Origin: Streptococcus taonis
GTDB taxonomy: Bacteria > Bacillota > Bacilli > Lactobacillales > Streptococcaceae
Direction of reading: 5' to 3'
Assembly (NCBI RefSeq): GCF_029948085.1
Contig: NZ_JARZZP010000011.1
Coordinates: 20,054-84,053 of the forward strand
Length of the DNA: 64,000 nt
The number at the start of each line of letters is the position of its first letter. The stretch's first letter is position 1. The notes under the pieces are model-generated. The model searched no databases and was not told where the DNA came from. It was given only the letters and a program-made list of their open reading frames with translations. Of the stretch, positions 32,489 to 41,528 are shown one piece after another. The translations under genes were made by a program, and so were the position numbers.

Positions 32489-33511
32489 TTAATCTACTTT
32501 TACAATCCAGCCTTCTGGTGCTTCAATGTCACCAAATTGGATACCTGTTAATTCATCGTATAGTTTACGAGTTACTGGACCAACCTCTGTTTCACTGTAG
32601 AACACATGGAAGTCATCACCGTGTTGGATTCCCCCAATAGGTGAAATTACTGCTGCAGTACCGCAGGCACCTGCTTCTACAAATCGATCCAAACTATCAA
32701 TTGGTACATCCCCCTCAACAGGTTTCAAGCCCAAACGATGCTCTGCCAAGTAAAGCAATGAGTACTTGGTAATTGATGGCAAGATTGATGGACTCAATGG
32801 GGTTACAAACTCATTATCAGCTGTAATTCCAAAGAAGTTTGCTGAACCAACTTCTTCAATCTTGGTGTGAGTTGATGGGTCAAGATAAATAACATCTGAG
32901 AAATGACGGGATTTAGCCATTTTTCCTGGCAAAAGACTAGCTGCATAGTTCCCACCGACCTTGGCAGCCCCTGTTCCATTTGGTGCAGCACGGTCATACT
33001 CATCTTGAATCAAGAAATTTGTTGGAACCAATCCACCCTTAAAGTAATTTCCAACTGGCATAGCAAAGATGGTAAAAATATACTCCTCAGCTGGTTTTAC
33101 CCCAATGATATCTCCAACACCAATCAAGAGTGGACGGAGGTAAAGGGTTCCACCTGTCCCATAAGGCGGTACGTATTCTTCATTGGCACGAACAACTGCT
33201 TTACACGCCTCTACAAACATTTCTGTTGGAACTTGTGGCATCAAGAGACGATCACAGGTACGTTGCAGACGTTTAGCATTTTCATCTGGACGGAAGAGTT
33301 GAATACTGCCATTCTTTGTACGATAGGCTTTCAATCCTTCAAATGCTTGTTGTCCATAGTGAAGGCTTGGAGATGATTCTGAGATATGCAAGGTTGCATC
33401 TTCTGTTAATTCTCCTTGAGTCCATTGTCCATCTTTAAAATAAGCGATATAACGATAAGGTAGTTTCATATAGGAAAAACCGAGATTTTCCCAATCGATC
33501 GTAACTGTCAT
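32489..33511 (-). CDS. ilvE: Branched-chain amino acid aminotransferase
   Basis: A 340-aa fold-type IV PLP aminotransferase for the last step of Ile/Leu/Val synthesis. The PLP lysine lies in GTGAAKVGGNYA (Lys184); the signature EVGSANFFGI and the C-terminal GTAAVISPIG are present. The ATG at 33511 (MTVTIDWENLGF) has AAGGAG 6 nt upstream. First gene of ilvE-SBP-DUF969-DUF979-pcp by spacing. Confidence 0.95.
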   Translation of the reverse strand: MTVTIDWENLGFSYMKLPYRYIAYFKDGQWTQGELTEDATLHISESSPSLHYGQQAFEGLKAYRTKNGSIQLFRPDENAKRLQRTCDRLLMPQVPTEMFVEACKAVVRANEEYVPPYGTGGTLYLRPLLIGVGDIIGVKPAEEYIFTIFAMPVGNYFKGGLVPTNFLIQDEYDRAAPNGTGAAKVGGNYAASLLPGKMAKSRHFSDVIYLDPSTHTKIEEVGSANFFGITADNEFVTPLSPSILPSITKYSLLYLAEHRLGLKPVEGDVPIDSLDRFVEAGACGTAAVISPIGGIQHGDDFHVFYSETEVGPVTRKLYDELTGIQFGDIEAPEGWIVKVD

Positions 33512-33547
33512 GACAATCTCCTTTATTCTAATCAAGCTTTGTGTTCT

Positions 33548-33575
33548 ATTCTACACTATTCTCCTAAAAATTCAA
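33548..33575 (-). promoter_or_regulatory. Promoter of ilvE
   Basis: TTGAAT (33575-33570), 16-nt spacer, TAGAAT (33553-33548). Confidence 0.6.
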
Positions 33576-33604
33576 GTATTATTTGTAATTTTCTGAAAAT
33601 TTTA

Positions 33605-33637
33605 CTTATAAAAAATCAGTCACTAGGACCGATTTTT
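33605..33637 (-). terminator. Terminator after parC
   Basis: AAAAATCGGTC and GACTGATTTTT pair (one G-U) around CTAGT; overlaps the parC stop. Confidence 0.75.
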
Positions 33638-36113
33638 AATTTTCTTTGATTTCTTTAAAGATTTCTTTGAGATAAGCATCAAAAACTTCTTCATCAGAAA
33701 TAGTATCTGAGATAAAGCTTCCATTGCTTGTACGTTCTGATAGATTCAAATCTTGTAGGATTGATTCGTAAATCGTTCCATTATTTGATTGAATCACAAG
33801 TGTTTGTTCTCCATCTTCTACTTCTGTACTAAAGAGATCTCCAACAAATCCTTGTTCTGAGACCGCTCCAGCCAAGAATACGCGATGGGGTTTACTCTTT
33901 AATTCTCTCAAGACTTGAAGGCCACGATTGGCACGACTGGTTGCTGGAATTTCCTCTGTTGAAACACGTTTCAAGCTTCCACGTTGCGTTAAAAGATAGA
34001 AAGAAGATGTATTGCAGATAAAGGCTGCTTGTATCACATCATCTGCTTTGAGATTCATGGCTTTGACCCCTGCAGCTTTGGCACCGATAACTGGCACTTC
34101 TTCGATGTTAAAGCGGAGGGCATAACCGTTTCGACTGATCAACAGAACATCATCCAATTTAATCGGAGCTACTGCTACAATCTGGTCAGTATCGTCTTTC
34201 AACTTAGCGTACTTGACAGATTTAGAACGATAGGTTCTCCATGGAGAGAATTCTTTGCGTTCTACCCGTTTGATTTGTCCAAGGCGAGTCGCTGCAAAGT
34301 AGGTCGTCGCATCGTCAAACTGATCCACCACTTCGACGTAAAGTACTTCTTCAGTGGTTTCAAAGTTTGTAATAGACTGGCTCAGATGCTCCCCGATATC
34401 CTTCCAACGAATGTCTGCCAATTCATGGATAGGACGGTAGATGACATTTCCAAGAGTCGTGAACATCAAGAGATGCTGGGTTGTCTTGGCAGATTGAACA
34501 AAGATCAAACGATCATCATCACGCTTGCCAATTTCTTCCAGCGTTGAAGCTGCAAAGGAACGAGGGCTAGTACGCTTGATATAACCTGCCCTAGTCACGC
34601 TGACATAAGTATCTTCTTCAGCGATAAGACTTGCTGTATCAATCTCAATGACTTTTGCTGTATTTTCTAAAGTACTCAATCGAGGTGTCGCAAATTTCTT
34701 CTTAACCTCACGAAGCTCTTTTTTCATGAGATTGTACATTGTTCGTTCGTCACCAATGATAGCTGCAAGCATAGCAATCTTTTCACGAAGTTCTGCTTCT
34801 TCTTCCTGCAAGACAACCACGTCTGTATTGGTCAAGCGGTAAAGTTGCAAGGTTACAATAGCCTCAGCCTGCTCTTCTGTAAAATCATAGCTGACCTTAA
34901 GGTTTTCCTTTGCATCAGCCTTATTCTCAGAAGCACGGATAAGAGCAATGACTTCGTCCAAAATCGAAATAACACGAATCAAACCTTCCACAATATGGAG
35001 ACGTTTTTCAGCCTTTTCCTTATCAAAGCGAGAACGCGCCAAGATCACTTCACGACGGTGGGCAATATAGCTAGACAAAATTGGCACAATTCCAACCTGA
35101 CGAGGTGTGAAATTGTCAATAGCCACCATGTTGAAGTTGTAGTTGATTTGTAGGTCAGTATACTTGAAAAGATAGTTGAGAACAAGCTCAGTGTTTGCAT
35201 CTTTCTTTAGCTCGATAGCGATACGAAGACCATCACGGTCAGACTCGTCACGAACCTCAGCAATGCCTGCCACCTTGTTATTGACACGAACTTCATCAAT
35301 TTTCTTGACCAAGTTAGCCTTATTAATTTCATAAGGAATCTCAGTGACAACGATTTGCTCCTTACCACCTTTAAGCTTCTCAATTTCTGTCTTAGAACGA
35401 ACAACCACGCGCCCTTTACCAGTTTCATAGGCCTTTTTGATCTCGTCACGACCTTGGATGATAGCTCCTGTAGGAAAGTCTGGCCCAGGCAAGAATTCCA
35501 TCAACTTATCGACCTTAGCAGTTGGGTGATCAATCATGTAGACTGTAGCATCGATAACTTCTGCCAAATTATGCGGTGGAATATCTGTGGCATAACCAGC
35601 TGAAATACCTGTTGAACCATTGACTAAAAGGTTTGGAAAGGCTGCTGGCAAGACAGTTGGCTCTTTCTCGGTATCGTCGAAGTTCCAAGCAAAGGGAACT
35701 GTCTTTTTATCGATATCTTGAAGAAGGTAGCCTGCAATCTCTGATAAACGAGCTTCCGTATAACGCATAGCCGCAGGTGGATCTCCGTCCATTGAACCGT
35801 TGTTTCCGTGCATTTCAACTAGAATCTCACGGTTTTTCCAGTCCTGAGACATACGGACCATGGCATCATAGATAGAAGAATCTCCGTGTGGGTGGAAATT
35901 ACCCATGATGTTCCCGACAGACTTGGCTGACTTACGGTAGCTCTTGTCAAAGGTATTGCCATCCTTATTCATAGAATAAAGAATACGGCGTTGAACCGGC
36001 TTCAATCCATCCCTAATGTCTGGCAAAGCCCGGTCTTGAATGATGTATTTGGAGTAGCGACCAAAGCGCTCTCCCATGATGTCCTCCAAGGACATATTTT
36101 GGATATTACTCAT
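33636..36113 (-). CDS. parC: DNA topoisomerase IV subunit A
   Basis: The 825-aa cleavage subunit of topoisomerase IV, which decatenates chromosomes. The catalytic Tyr lies in AAMRYTEARL; six C-terminal beta-pinwheel repeats follow (SVTRAGYIKRT, TTLGNVIYRP, TRLGQIKRVE, SRNGYALRFN, TQRGSLKRVS). In the quinolone-target region Ser79 and Asp83 are both wild type and residue 91 is Asp. I start at the ATG at 36113 (MSNIQNMSLED); no clear Shine-Dalgarno is present and a structured RNA motif ends 4 nt upstream. The next Met is residue 7. Confidence 0.96.
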   Translation of the reverse strand: MSNIQNMSLEDIMGERFGRYSKYIIQDRALPDIRDGLKPVQRRILYSMNKDGNTFDKSYRKSAKSVGNIMGNFHPHGDSSIYDAMVRMSQDWKNREILVEMHGNNGSMDGDPPAAMRYTEARLSEIAGYLLQDIDKKTVPFAWNFDDTEKEPTVLPAAFPNLLVNGSTGISAGYATDIPPHNLAEVIDATVYMIDHPTAKVDKLMEFLPGPDFPTGAIIQGRDEIKKAYETGKGRVVVRSKTEIEKLKGGKEQIVVTEIPYEINKANLVKKIDEVRVNNKVAGIAEVRDESDRDGLRIAIELKKDANTELVLNYLFKYTDLQINYNFNMVAIDNFTPRQVGIVPILSSYIAHRREVILARSRFDKEKAEKRLHIVEGLIRVISILDEVIALIRASENKADAKENLKVSYDFTEEQAEAIVTLQLYRLTNTDVVVLQEEEAELREKIAMLAAIIGDERTMYNLMKKELREVKKKFATPRLSTLENTAKVIEIDTASLIAEEDTYVSVTRAGYIKRTSPRSFAASTLEEIGKRDDDRLIFVQSAKTTQHLLMFTTLGNVIYRPIHELADIRWKDIGEHLSQSITNFETTEEVLYVEVVDQFDDATTYFAATRLGQIKRVERKEFSPWRTYRSKSVKYAKLKDDTDQIVAVAPIKLDDVLLISRNGYALRFNIEEVPVIGAKAAGVKAMNLKADDVIQAAFICNTSSFYLLTQRGSLKRVSTEEIPATSRANRGLQVLRELKSKPHRVFLAGAVSEQGFVGDLFSTEVEDGEQTLVIQSNNGTIYESILQDLNLSERTSNGSFISDTISDEEVFDAYLKEIFKEIKEN

Positions 36114-36117
36114 ATAA

Positions 36118-36264
36118 GATACAAAGGGACGATTCGGCCTGCCGAAAATTTCTGTAGAAAAATAGGAAATCGATGCAGGGTTCAATGAACCCAAAGCGAT
36201 TTATCTTTTTTCCTAGGTCTTAGTCCCGTGTTCAGTTACTACAAATAACTAAACGATCCTTTCT
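36118..36264 (-). ncRNA. Structured leader RNA motif in front of parC (third copy)
   Basis: Reading the minus strand 5'-3': AGAAAGG; hairpin GUUUAGUUA/UAACUGAAC; outer stem GGGAC/GUCCC; A-rich strand and AGAU opposite CCU and a U-rich strand; stem AAAUCG/CGAUUU; apical hairpin GGGUUC-AUU-GAACCC; an extra hairpin UUCGG/CCGAA on the 3' side; then CUUUGUAUC, 4 nt before the parC ATG. The same order of elements with different stem sequences occurs twice in front of deoD. It fills the ribosome-site position, so control of parC translation is plausible. Function and family unknown. Confidence 0.6.
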
Positions 36265-36299
36265 GTAGTTTAAAGTTATAATTTGTGTTCTTTATTTGC

Positions 36300-37118
36300 T
36301 TAGTGATCAGGAAGTTTTTCCTTAGCATATCTCATCATCTTCTCAGCTACTTCCTTATCATAGTCAAAGCCCATCTTTTGAGCAAGAGATTGAGCCTCTT
36401 GGTGGAAAAATTGCATCGTAGCAAACAATGACTGAGTAAGTTTTTCTACACTTGAAAAATCAAGGAGAGTAGAGATTTCCTTCTCTTTCTCTGTAGGTAA
36501 ATACTGGAAAAGATACTTGTAGTTCTTACCAATATCGACTGTTCCCCTATCACTTGCGACCAGCCAAGCCAAGACCTTCAAGAGTTCTTGCTGGCAAATA
36601 TCGTAGAGATGGTCAGTCGCATAAAGAAGTTGCTTGCGACAGATTCCCTTGACCACATAGGCGGAAACCCACCAAAATTCATTGCAGGCTTTTTCAAAAT
36701 CTGTCTCACTAGCTGGATTCGTCCAATAGCGCTTAGGTGTCGGTGCATAAGAGTCAAAAAGCCCCTGCGGGTCATCCAGCACCGTGAAATCCGCTTCGCT
36801 ATCCACCCACTCTTTCATGTGTTCTTTTGGGCAGAGGGTTAGATCAATTCGATTACCATCATCAAAAAGCATGAGGAAGAGACGACGGTTGCCTAGGATA
36901 TTATGCTGCTCAATGATACGTTTGCCAAACTGGTCCAACCAAGCAAGATTGCTTGTTAGATTATCTAAGTCGTCCACGACATAGACCACATCGTAGTCTT
37001 GAAATTCATCTTTTGTGACATTTTGGTTTGTCCGTGAACCAGACATAGCGACAGCATCTACTTTTAAAGTTTCGGCAGTCTGTAAAATTACATCGAGCAT
37101 TTCTGTTTCAGTTCTCAT
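36300..37118 (-). CDS. Aminoglycoside 6-adenylyltransferase-like nucleotidyltransferase (ant)
   Basis: A 272-aa protein of the streptomycin adenylyltransferase family (AadE/ANT(6)-like). The nucleotidyltransferase motif is GSRTNQNVTKDEFQDYDVVY, with GSR and D-x-D-type acidic residues, plus RIDLTLCPKE. The chromosomal enzymes of this group in viridans streptococci need not confer resistance. The start at 37118 has GGCAGG upstream; a longer in-frame ORF overlaps the broken acetyltransferase. A gene of this kind between parE and parC has been described in S. oralis/S. mitis and in pneumococci that acquired parE-parC from them. Confidence 0.85.
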   Translation of the reverse strand: MRTETEMLDVILQTAETLKVDAVAMSGSRTNQNVTKDEFQDYDVVYVVDDLDNLTSNLAWLDQFGKRIIEQHNILGNRRLFLMLFDDGNRIDLTLCPKEHMKEWVDSEADFTVLDDPQGLFDSYAPTPKRYWTNPASETDFEKACNEFWWVSAYVVKGICRKQLLYATDHLYDICQQELLKVLAWLVASDRGTVDIGKNYKYLFQYLPTEKEKEISTLLDFSSVEKLTQSLFATMQFFHQEAQSLAQKMGFDYDKEVAEKMMRYAKEKLPDH

Positions 37119-37134
37119 GGGAATACCTGCCTTT

Positions 37135-37512
37135 TTAGTGAAAACTCTTGATTCTGTAAAGAGTATGTCTATAAAGCGGACTGACTGCTGGAACTTTTTC
37201 ATTATCAAATTCTTTGACAAATTCCACGCCTAGCTTTTGCATGACTTTTTGCGAAGGGAGATTGAGCAAGGTTGTAAAAGAGTAAACTTCTGATAAGCCA
37301 GCTTGCTGGAAAGCGAAGTCTAGACAGGCTTGGGCATCCTCCGTCGCATAACCACGATTCCAAAACTCTTTTCGCAGACACCAGCCTATTTCTACAGCTT
37401 CTTTTCCAGCAAAAATCTGTAAATCCGAATGGTGCAGACCTACCAAGCCGATAAACTCCTAATTGTCTAAGTCACTCAGGGACAAACTTTTTACTTCATA
37501 TACTTTTTTCAT
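37135..37512 (-). pseudogene. Broken GNAT acetyltransferase (RimJ/RimL type)
   Basis: The ATG at 37512 opens MKKVYEVKSLSLSDLDN, then an in-frame TAG (37461-37459) is followed by EFIGLVGLHHSDLQ and the rest of a GNAT C-terminus (EIGWCLRKEFWNRGYATEDA, the acetyl-CoA loop). An intact relative is about 170 aa; here about 125 codons remain, so a middle piece including part of the substrate domain appears deleted. Its start overlaps the stop of a remnant gene tail (ATGA). Confidence 0.75.
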
Positions 37513-37658
37513 TTTTCTTTTCCTTTTCTTTTTAAAAATTTTTGTGCCAGTCTCTCCCATGAGACAGGTAAGCTGACTTTTTTCTGCCAGTCACTTTTTT
37601 GAAAATAAATCGCTGGTAGGTTTTTAATTAGATGATTTTTGGGGTTAATAATCTGGTA
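37509..37658 (-). pseudogene. Tail of an unidentified gene
   Basis: A 49-codon open frame with no start (a TAG precedes it): YQIINPKNHLIKNL..., then DWQKKVSLPVSWERLAQKF and KRKGKEK. Its TGA overlaps the acetyltransferase ATG as ATGA, a pattern expected of a former operon neighbour. It also overlaps the end of the next gene by 14 nt. I do not recognise the family. Confidence 0.4.
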
Positions 37659-38571
37659 CTAATGGATCCTGCGGTAAAATACGGTATTTGTGTAATAATT
37701 TATAGGCTATCGAGTGAAAATTATCCTCATCAGGAGTTTTCAAAATATCCATGAAATTATTTATTGTTTCTAATTTACTTTTTAGTGTATCAGAGTCAAG
37801 CTTCAAACCAGCCAATGCTAATAAATTAACTTTGTCATCATCTGAATTTATCCTCTTAAACTCATTTACTAAATAGTTATGTGCTGTCTCATAGATGCTT
37901 TGTTCCCCATTTATTTTAACTTCATTTCCCTTTATTGAATCTATATTTTTTGTATAATTTTTTAAATCCTCCCATTCCTCTTCACTAATCTCAATTTTAT
38001 CTCCTACACTCATTGAAAGAAAAGTAATTTTTTTCAAATCTTTTGGATTATCTTTATATGAATATTGAACCTGTGTACCAATGAGTAGAGATGGATAAGT
38101 TCGTATTTTTACATCATTACCTAAATGACTTTCATTCACATCTCGCATTCCTTTTTTTGCATAGAAATTTTTTGGAAGAGTAGAAGTCATCACCTCATCA
38201 ATAGTTTTTCCTGTTAAAGTTTGACTTTTTACATTCTCATAAGAAATTGGTAAAAGAACAAGAAAAATTGTCTCCCCTCTTTTTATGACTGACGGAATAT
38301 ACATCAAATAAGTTGGGTGCGGTGGAGAAGTTAGTGGCTTAGTTGACTCATTGTAAAGAGTATAGCTGGGGTTTTCCTGCCAAAAATTTTGTATAATATG
38401 AAAATTGGTAGTATCCATATATTTCGTTCTATTATAATTTATCCAAAAACTATATCCAGATAAACCAAGTGCTAATAAAGAAACTATTATAGGAATTATT
38501 TTTAGCCAATCAATATTCGCTAAATTACTATTACCATTTCCAGCAAAAAATTGAGTTTTCTTTAAAAACAT
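37645..38571 (-). CDS. Unknown protein with one N-terminal membrane segment
   Basis: A 308-aa protein not recognised. One clear transmembrane segment at about 25-45 (IIPIIVSLLALGLSGYSFWI) is followed by a large hydrophilic domain rich in Lys, Asp and Asn. GGAG lies 5 nt before the ATG at 38571, 14 nt after parE, so it is probably read with parE. Base composition is more A+T-rich than its neighbours, suggesting acquisition; it lies in the variable parE-parC interval. Confidence 0.65.
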   Translation of the reverse strand: MFLKKTQFFAGNGNSNLANIDWLKIIPIIVSLLALGLSGYSFWINYNRTKYMDTTNFHIIQNFWQENPSYTLYNESTKPLTSPPHPTYLMYIPSVIKRGETIFLVLLPISYENVKSQTLTGKTIDEVMTSTLPKNFYAKKGMRDVNESHLGNDVKIRTYPSLLIGTQVQYSYKDNPKDLKKITFLSMSVGDKIEISEEEWEDLKNYTKNIDSIKGNEVKINGEQSIYETAHNYLVNEFKRINSDDDKVNLLALAGLKLDSDTLKSKLETINNFMDILKTPDEDNFHSIAYKLLHKYRILPQDPLVPDY

Positions 38572-38585
38572 TAACACTCCTTTCC

Positions 38586-40529
38586 TTAAAACACTGTAGC
38601 TTCTTCCAGCGTAAACTTGACATTATCCTCAATCCACTTACGGCGTGGTTCGACCTTGTCTCCCATGAGGACATTGACGCGGCGTTCGGCGCGTGCTAAG
38701 TCTTCGATGGTGACACGAATGAGAGTTCGGGTTTCTGGGTTCATGGTTGTTTCCCAGAGTTGGTCCGCATTCATCTCACCAAGCCCCTTGTAGCGCTGTA
38801 GGGTGGCGCCTTTGCCAAACTGCTTGCGAAGTTCTTCTAGTTCGCCATCCGTCCAAGCATAGGCTACTTCTTCTTTCTTGCCTTTACCTTTGGACATCTT
38901 ATAAAGAGGAGGGAGGGCGATATAGACATGTCCTGCCTCGACTAGTGGACGCATGTAGCGATAAAAGAAGGTTAAGAGAAGGGTTTGAATGTGGGCACCA
39001 TCGGTGTCCGCATCGGTCATGATAATGATCTTGTCATAGTTAGCATCTTCAAGGGAGAAATCTGCCCCAACACCAGCCCCGATGGTATAAATCATGGTAT
39101 TGATTTCTTCATTTTTGAGGATATCCGCCATCTTGGCCTTGGCTGTATTGATGACCTTACCACGAAGAGGCAAAATAGCCTGAAACTTACGGTCACGACC
39201 TTGTTTGGCAGATCCACCGGCAGAGTCCCCCTCGACCAGATAGAGTTCGTTCTTAGCTGGATTTTTAGATTGAGCTGGAGTCAATTTTCCAGACAACAAG
39301 CCTTTGTCTTTTTTATTTTTCTTACCATTTCGGCTCTCATCACGCGCTTTACGTGCTGCTTCACGGGCATCACGGGCCTTGATGGCTTTACGAATCAGAT
39401 TCGAAGCCAATTCCCCATTTTCCATAAGGAAGAAAGTCAACTTATCAGCCACAATCCCATCTACAACTGGACGAGCTAGTGGACTTCCAAGTTTGTCCTT
39501 AGTCTGTCCTTCAAACTGAAGATGTTCTTCGGGAACTAGGATAGAAAGAACAGCCGCTAACCCTTCACGGTAATCTGAACCTTCAAGATTTTTATCTTTT
39601 TCTTTGAGAAGCCCCGTCTTACGTGCATAGTCATTCATAACCTTGGTAATGGCTGACTTGAGTCCTGTCTCATGCGTTCCACCGTCTTTGGTACGGACAT
39701 TATTGACAAAGGACAAGATGTTATCTGAAAATCCATCATTATACTGGAGGGCTACTTCTACTTGGAAACCATTATCTTCGCCTTCAAAGTAAAGGACTGG
39801 CGTCAAGGTTTCCTTGTCTTCATTGAGGTAAGAAACAAAGTCTTGTACCCCATTCTCATAATGGAATTCAATTGCTTCATCTGTTCGTTTGTCCGTTAAT
39901 GACAAGGTTACATTTTTCAAGAGAAAGGCTGACTCATTGAGACGCTCTGAAATGGTATTGTACTTGAAGTCTGTCGTAGAAAAGATACTAGCATCCGGCA
40001 TAAAGGTCACTTTGGTACCTGTTTTAGACTTAGGTGCCGTTCCAACCTTTTCAAGAGTGGTTACTGGCTTCCCACCATTTTCAAAGCGTTGCTTGTAGAC
40101 TGCACTATCACGAGTGATTTCTACTTCGAGCCAGCTAGAGAGGGCATTCACAACAGAAGAACCAACCCCGTGGAGACCGCCAGAAGTCTTGTAACCACCT
40201 TGACCGAATTTTCCTCCAGCGTGGAGAATGGTAAAGATGACCTCAACCGTTGGAATCCCCATAGCGTGCATCCCAGTCGGCATCCCACGTCCGTGGTCTT
40301 GAACCGTTAAACTTCCATCTTTATTAATCGTTACATCAATGCGATCACCAAATCCAGATAAGGCTTCATCGACTGCATTATCGACAATTTCCCAAACAAG
40401 GTGATGTAGCCCAGCACCGTCAGTCGATCCGATATACATCCCTGGACGTTTACGGACTGCATCCAACCCTTCTAGCACCTGAATGGCGTCATCATTATAA
40501 TTGTTAATATTGATTTCCTTTTTTGACAC
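38586..40529 (-). CDS. parE: DNA topoisomerase IV subunit B
   Basis: The 647-aa ATPase subunit of topoisomerase IV. GHKL ATP-site blocks EIVDNAVDEAL (47-57), DHGRGMPTG and GGLHGVGSSVVNAL; TOPRIM with LVEGDSAGGSAKQGRDR and MTDADTDGAHI. Asp435 and Ile460, positions discussed for quinolone response, are wild type. The start is GTG at 40529 with GGAGG 6 nt upstream. Good promoter at 40559-40587. Confidence 0.97.
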   Translation of the reverse strand: MSKKEININNYNDDAIQVLEGLDAVRKRPGMYIGSTDGAGLHHLVWEIVDNAVDEALSGFGDRIDVTINKDGSLTVQDHGRGMPTGMHAMGIPTVEVIFTILHAGGKFGQGGYKTSGGLHGVGSSVVNALSSWLEVEITRDSAVYKQRFENGGKPVTTLEKVGTAPKSKTGTKVTFMPDASIFSTTDFKYNTISERLNESAFLLKNVTLSLTDKRTDEAIEFHYENGVQDFVSYLNEDKETLTPVLYFEGEDNGFQVEVALQYNDGFSDNILSFVNNVRTKDGGTHETGLKSAITKVMNDYARKTGLLKEKDKNLEGSDYREGLAAVLSILVPEEHLQFEGQTKDKLGSPLARPVVDGIVADKLTFFLMENGELASNLIRKAIKARDAREAARKARDESRNGKKNKKDKGLLSGKLTPAQSKNPAKNELYLVEGDSAGGSAKQGRDRKFQAILPLRGKVINTAKAKMADILKNEEINTMIYTIGAGVGADFSLEDANYDKIIIMTDADTDGAHIQTLLLTFFYRYMRPLVEAGHVYIALPPLYKMSKGKGKKEEVAYAWTDGELEELRKQFGKGATLQRYKGLGEMNADQLWETTMNPETRTLIRVTIEDLARAERRVNVLMGDKVEPRRKWIEDNVKFTLEEATVF

Positions 40530-40558
40530 AAGGAACCTCCTATTTGTTCATCTTTTCT

Positions 40559-40587
40559 ATTTTACAGGTTTTCTAAGGATTTTGCAA
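40559..40587 (-). promoter_or_regulatory. Promoter of parE
   Basis: TTGCAA (40587-40582), 17-nt spacer, TAAAAT (40564-40559). Confidence 0.7.
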
Positions 40588-40651
40588 AATTTTCAAGTTA
40601 AAAGCCTATTCACAAGTCCTATTTAGTAAAAAAATCACTCATTCCCGCCCT

Positions 40652-40683
40652 AAAAAAAGAAACCAAGACGAGAGTCTCAGTTT
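40652..40683 (-). terminator. Terminator after the amino-acid ABC genes
   Basis: AAACTGAGAC, loop TCTC, GTCTTGGTTT (with G-U pairs), then T7 on the minus strand; overlaps the last codons of the binding-protein gene. Confidence 0.75.
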
Positions 40684-41519
40684 TCTTTTCCTTTAACTTG
40701 ACTTGTTGCAATATCTTCACCAAACCATTTTTGGCTAATTTCTTGGAATTTTCCTTCTTGATAGAGTTCCACAAAAGCCTCATTCAAATTGGCTAATAAG
40801 GTCTTATCCGCTGGTCTTACTCCGACCGCAAATGACTCACTCTCAAAACCGGCTGGAAAAATCTCATATTGGTCCAAGATTCCTTCCGTTTTAAGATAAT
40901 AGTTGGCATAAACACGGTCAATTAAAAGAGCATCAATCCGATCATTTTGCAGGTCAATCAAGGCTTCTGTAAAACTTTGATATTGGTTTGCCTTCTTATC
41001 TTTTACAATATTTTTTAAGAGTTCCGGTTGAGCTTCAAAATCTATATAACCAGAGGAACCTGCTTGGGCTCCCAAAACCTTGCCTGTCATATCAGACACT
41101 GATTGGATATTTTGCGATTTTTTAGAAACGAGAACCTGCTGATTCTCCATATAAGGAATGGTAAAAGCTACTTTCTCACGGCGTTCATCAGTCGCCGAAT
41201 ATCCATTCCAGATTGCATCAATGGTCCCGTTTTGAAGTTCGGTTTCCTTCATATCCCAATCAATGGGTTGAAACTGTACCTTGAAACCAAGTTTCTCAGA
41301 AACAGCTTGGGCTAAATCAATATCAAATCCAGCATACTGACCATTTTTTTCTTCAAACCCCATGGGAACAAAGGTATTGTCAAATCCAATGGTTATCGTG
41401 CCTTGTTTTTGGTACTTGTCCCAATTATCAACTTTGGGATCACTAGCTTTTTGTGTGCATCCTACTAGGAAAAAAGCAAGTAAGAATACCAAAACAAGTG
41501 TGATTTTCTTTCGATTCAT
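40677..41519 (-). CDS. Amino-acid ABC transporter binding lipoprotein
   Basis: A 280-aa family-3 solute-binding protein. Lipobox LVGC with Cys21; GTITIGFDNTFVPMGFEEKN and YAGFDIDLAQAVSEKLG are standard; the block AGSSGYIDFE resembles cystine/polar amino acid binders. The ATG at 41519 has GGAGG upstream (a GTG two codons earlier is possible). Third gene of permease-ATPase-binding protein. Confidence 0.88.
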   Translation of the reverse strand: MNRKKITLVLVFLLAFFLVGCTQKASDPKVDNWDKYQKQGTITIGFDNTFVPMGFEEKNGQYAGFDIDLAQAVSEKLGFKVQFQPIDWDMKETELQNGTIDAIWNGYSATDERREKVAFTIPYMENQQVLVSKKSQNIQSVSDMTGKVLGAQAGSSGYIDFEAQPELLKNIVKDKKANQYQSFTEALIDLQNDRIDALLIDRVYANYYLKTEGILDQYEIFPAGFESESFAVGVRPADKTLLANLNEAFVELYQEGKFQEISQKWFGEDIATSQVKGKEN

Positions 41520-41528
41520 AGACACCTC

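Noticed and set aside
35874..35888. Quinolone-resistance change in ParC or ParE
   Set aside because: ParC Ser79 and Asp83 and ParE Asp435 are wild type; Asp at ParC 91 is a common neutral variant.
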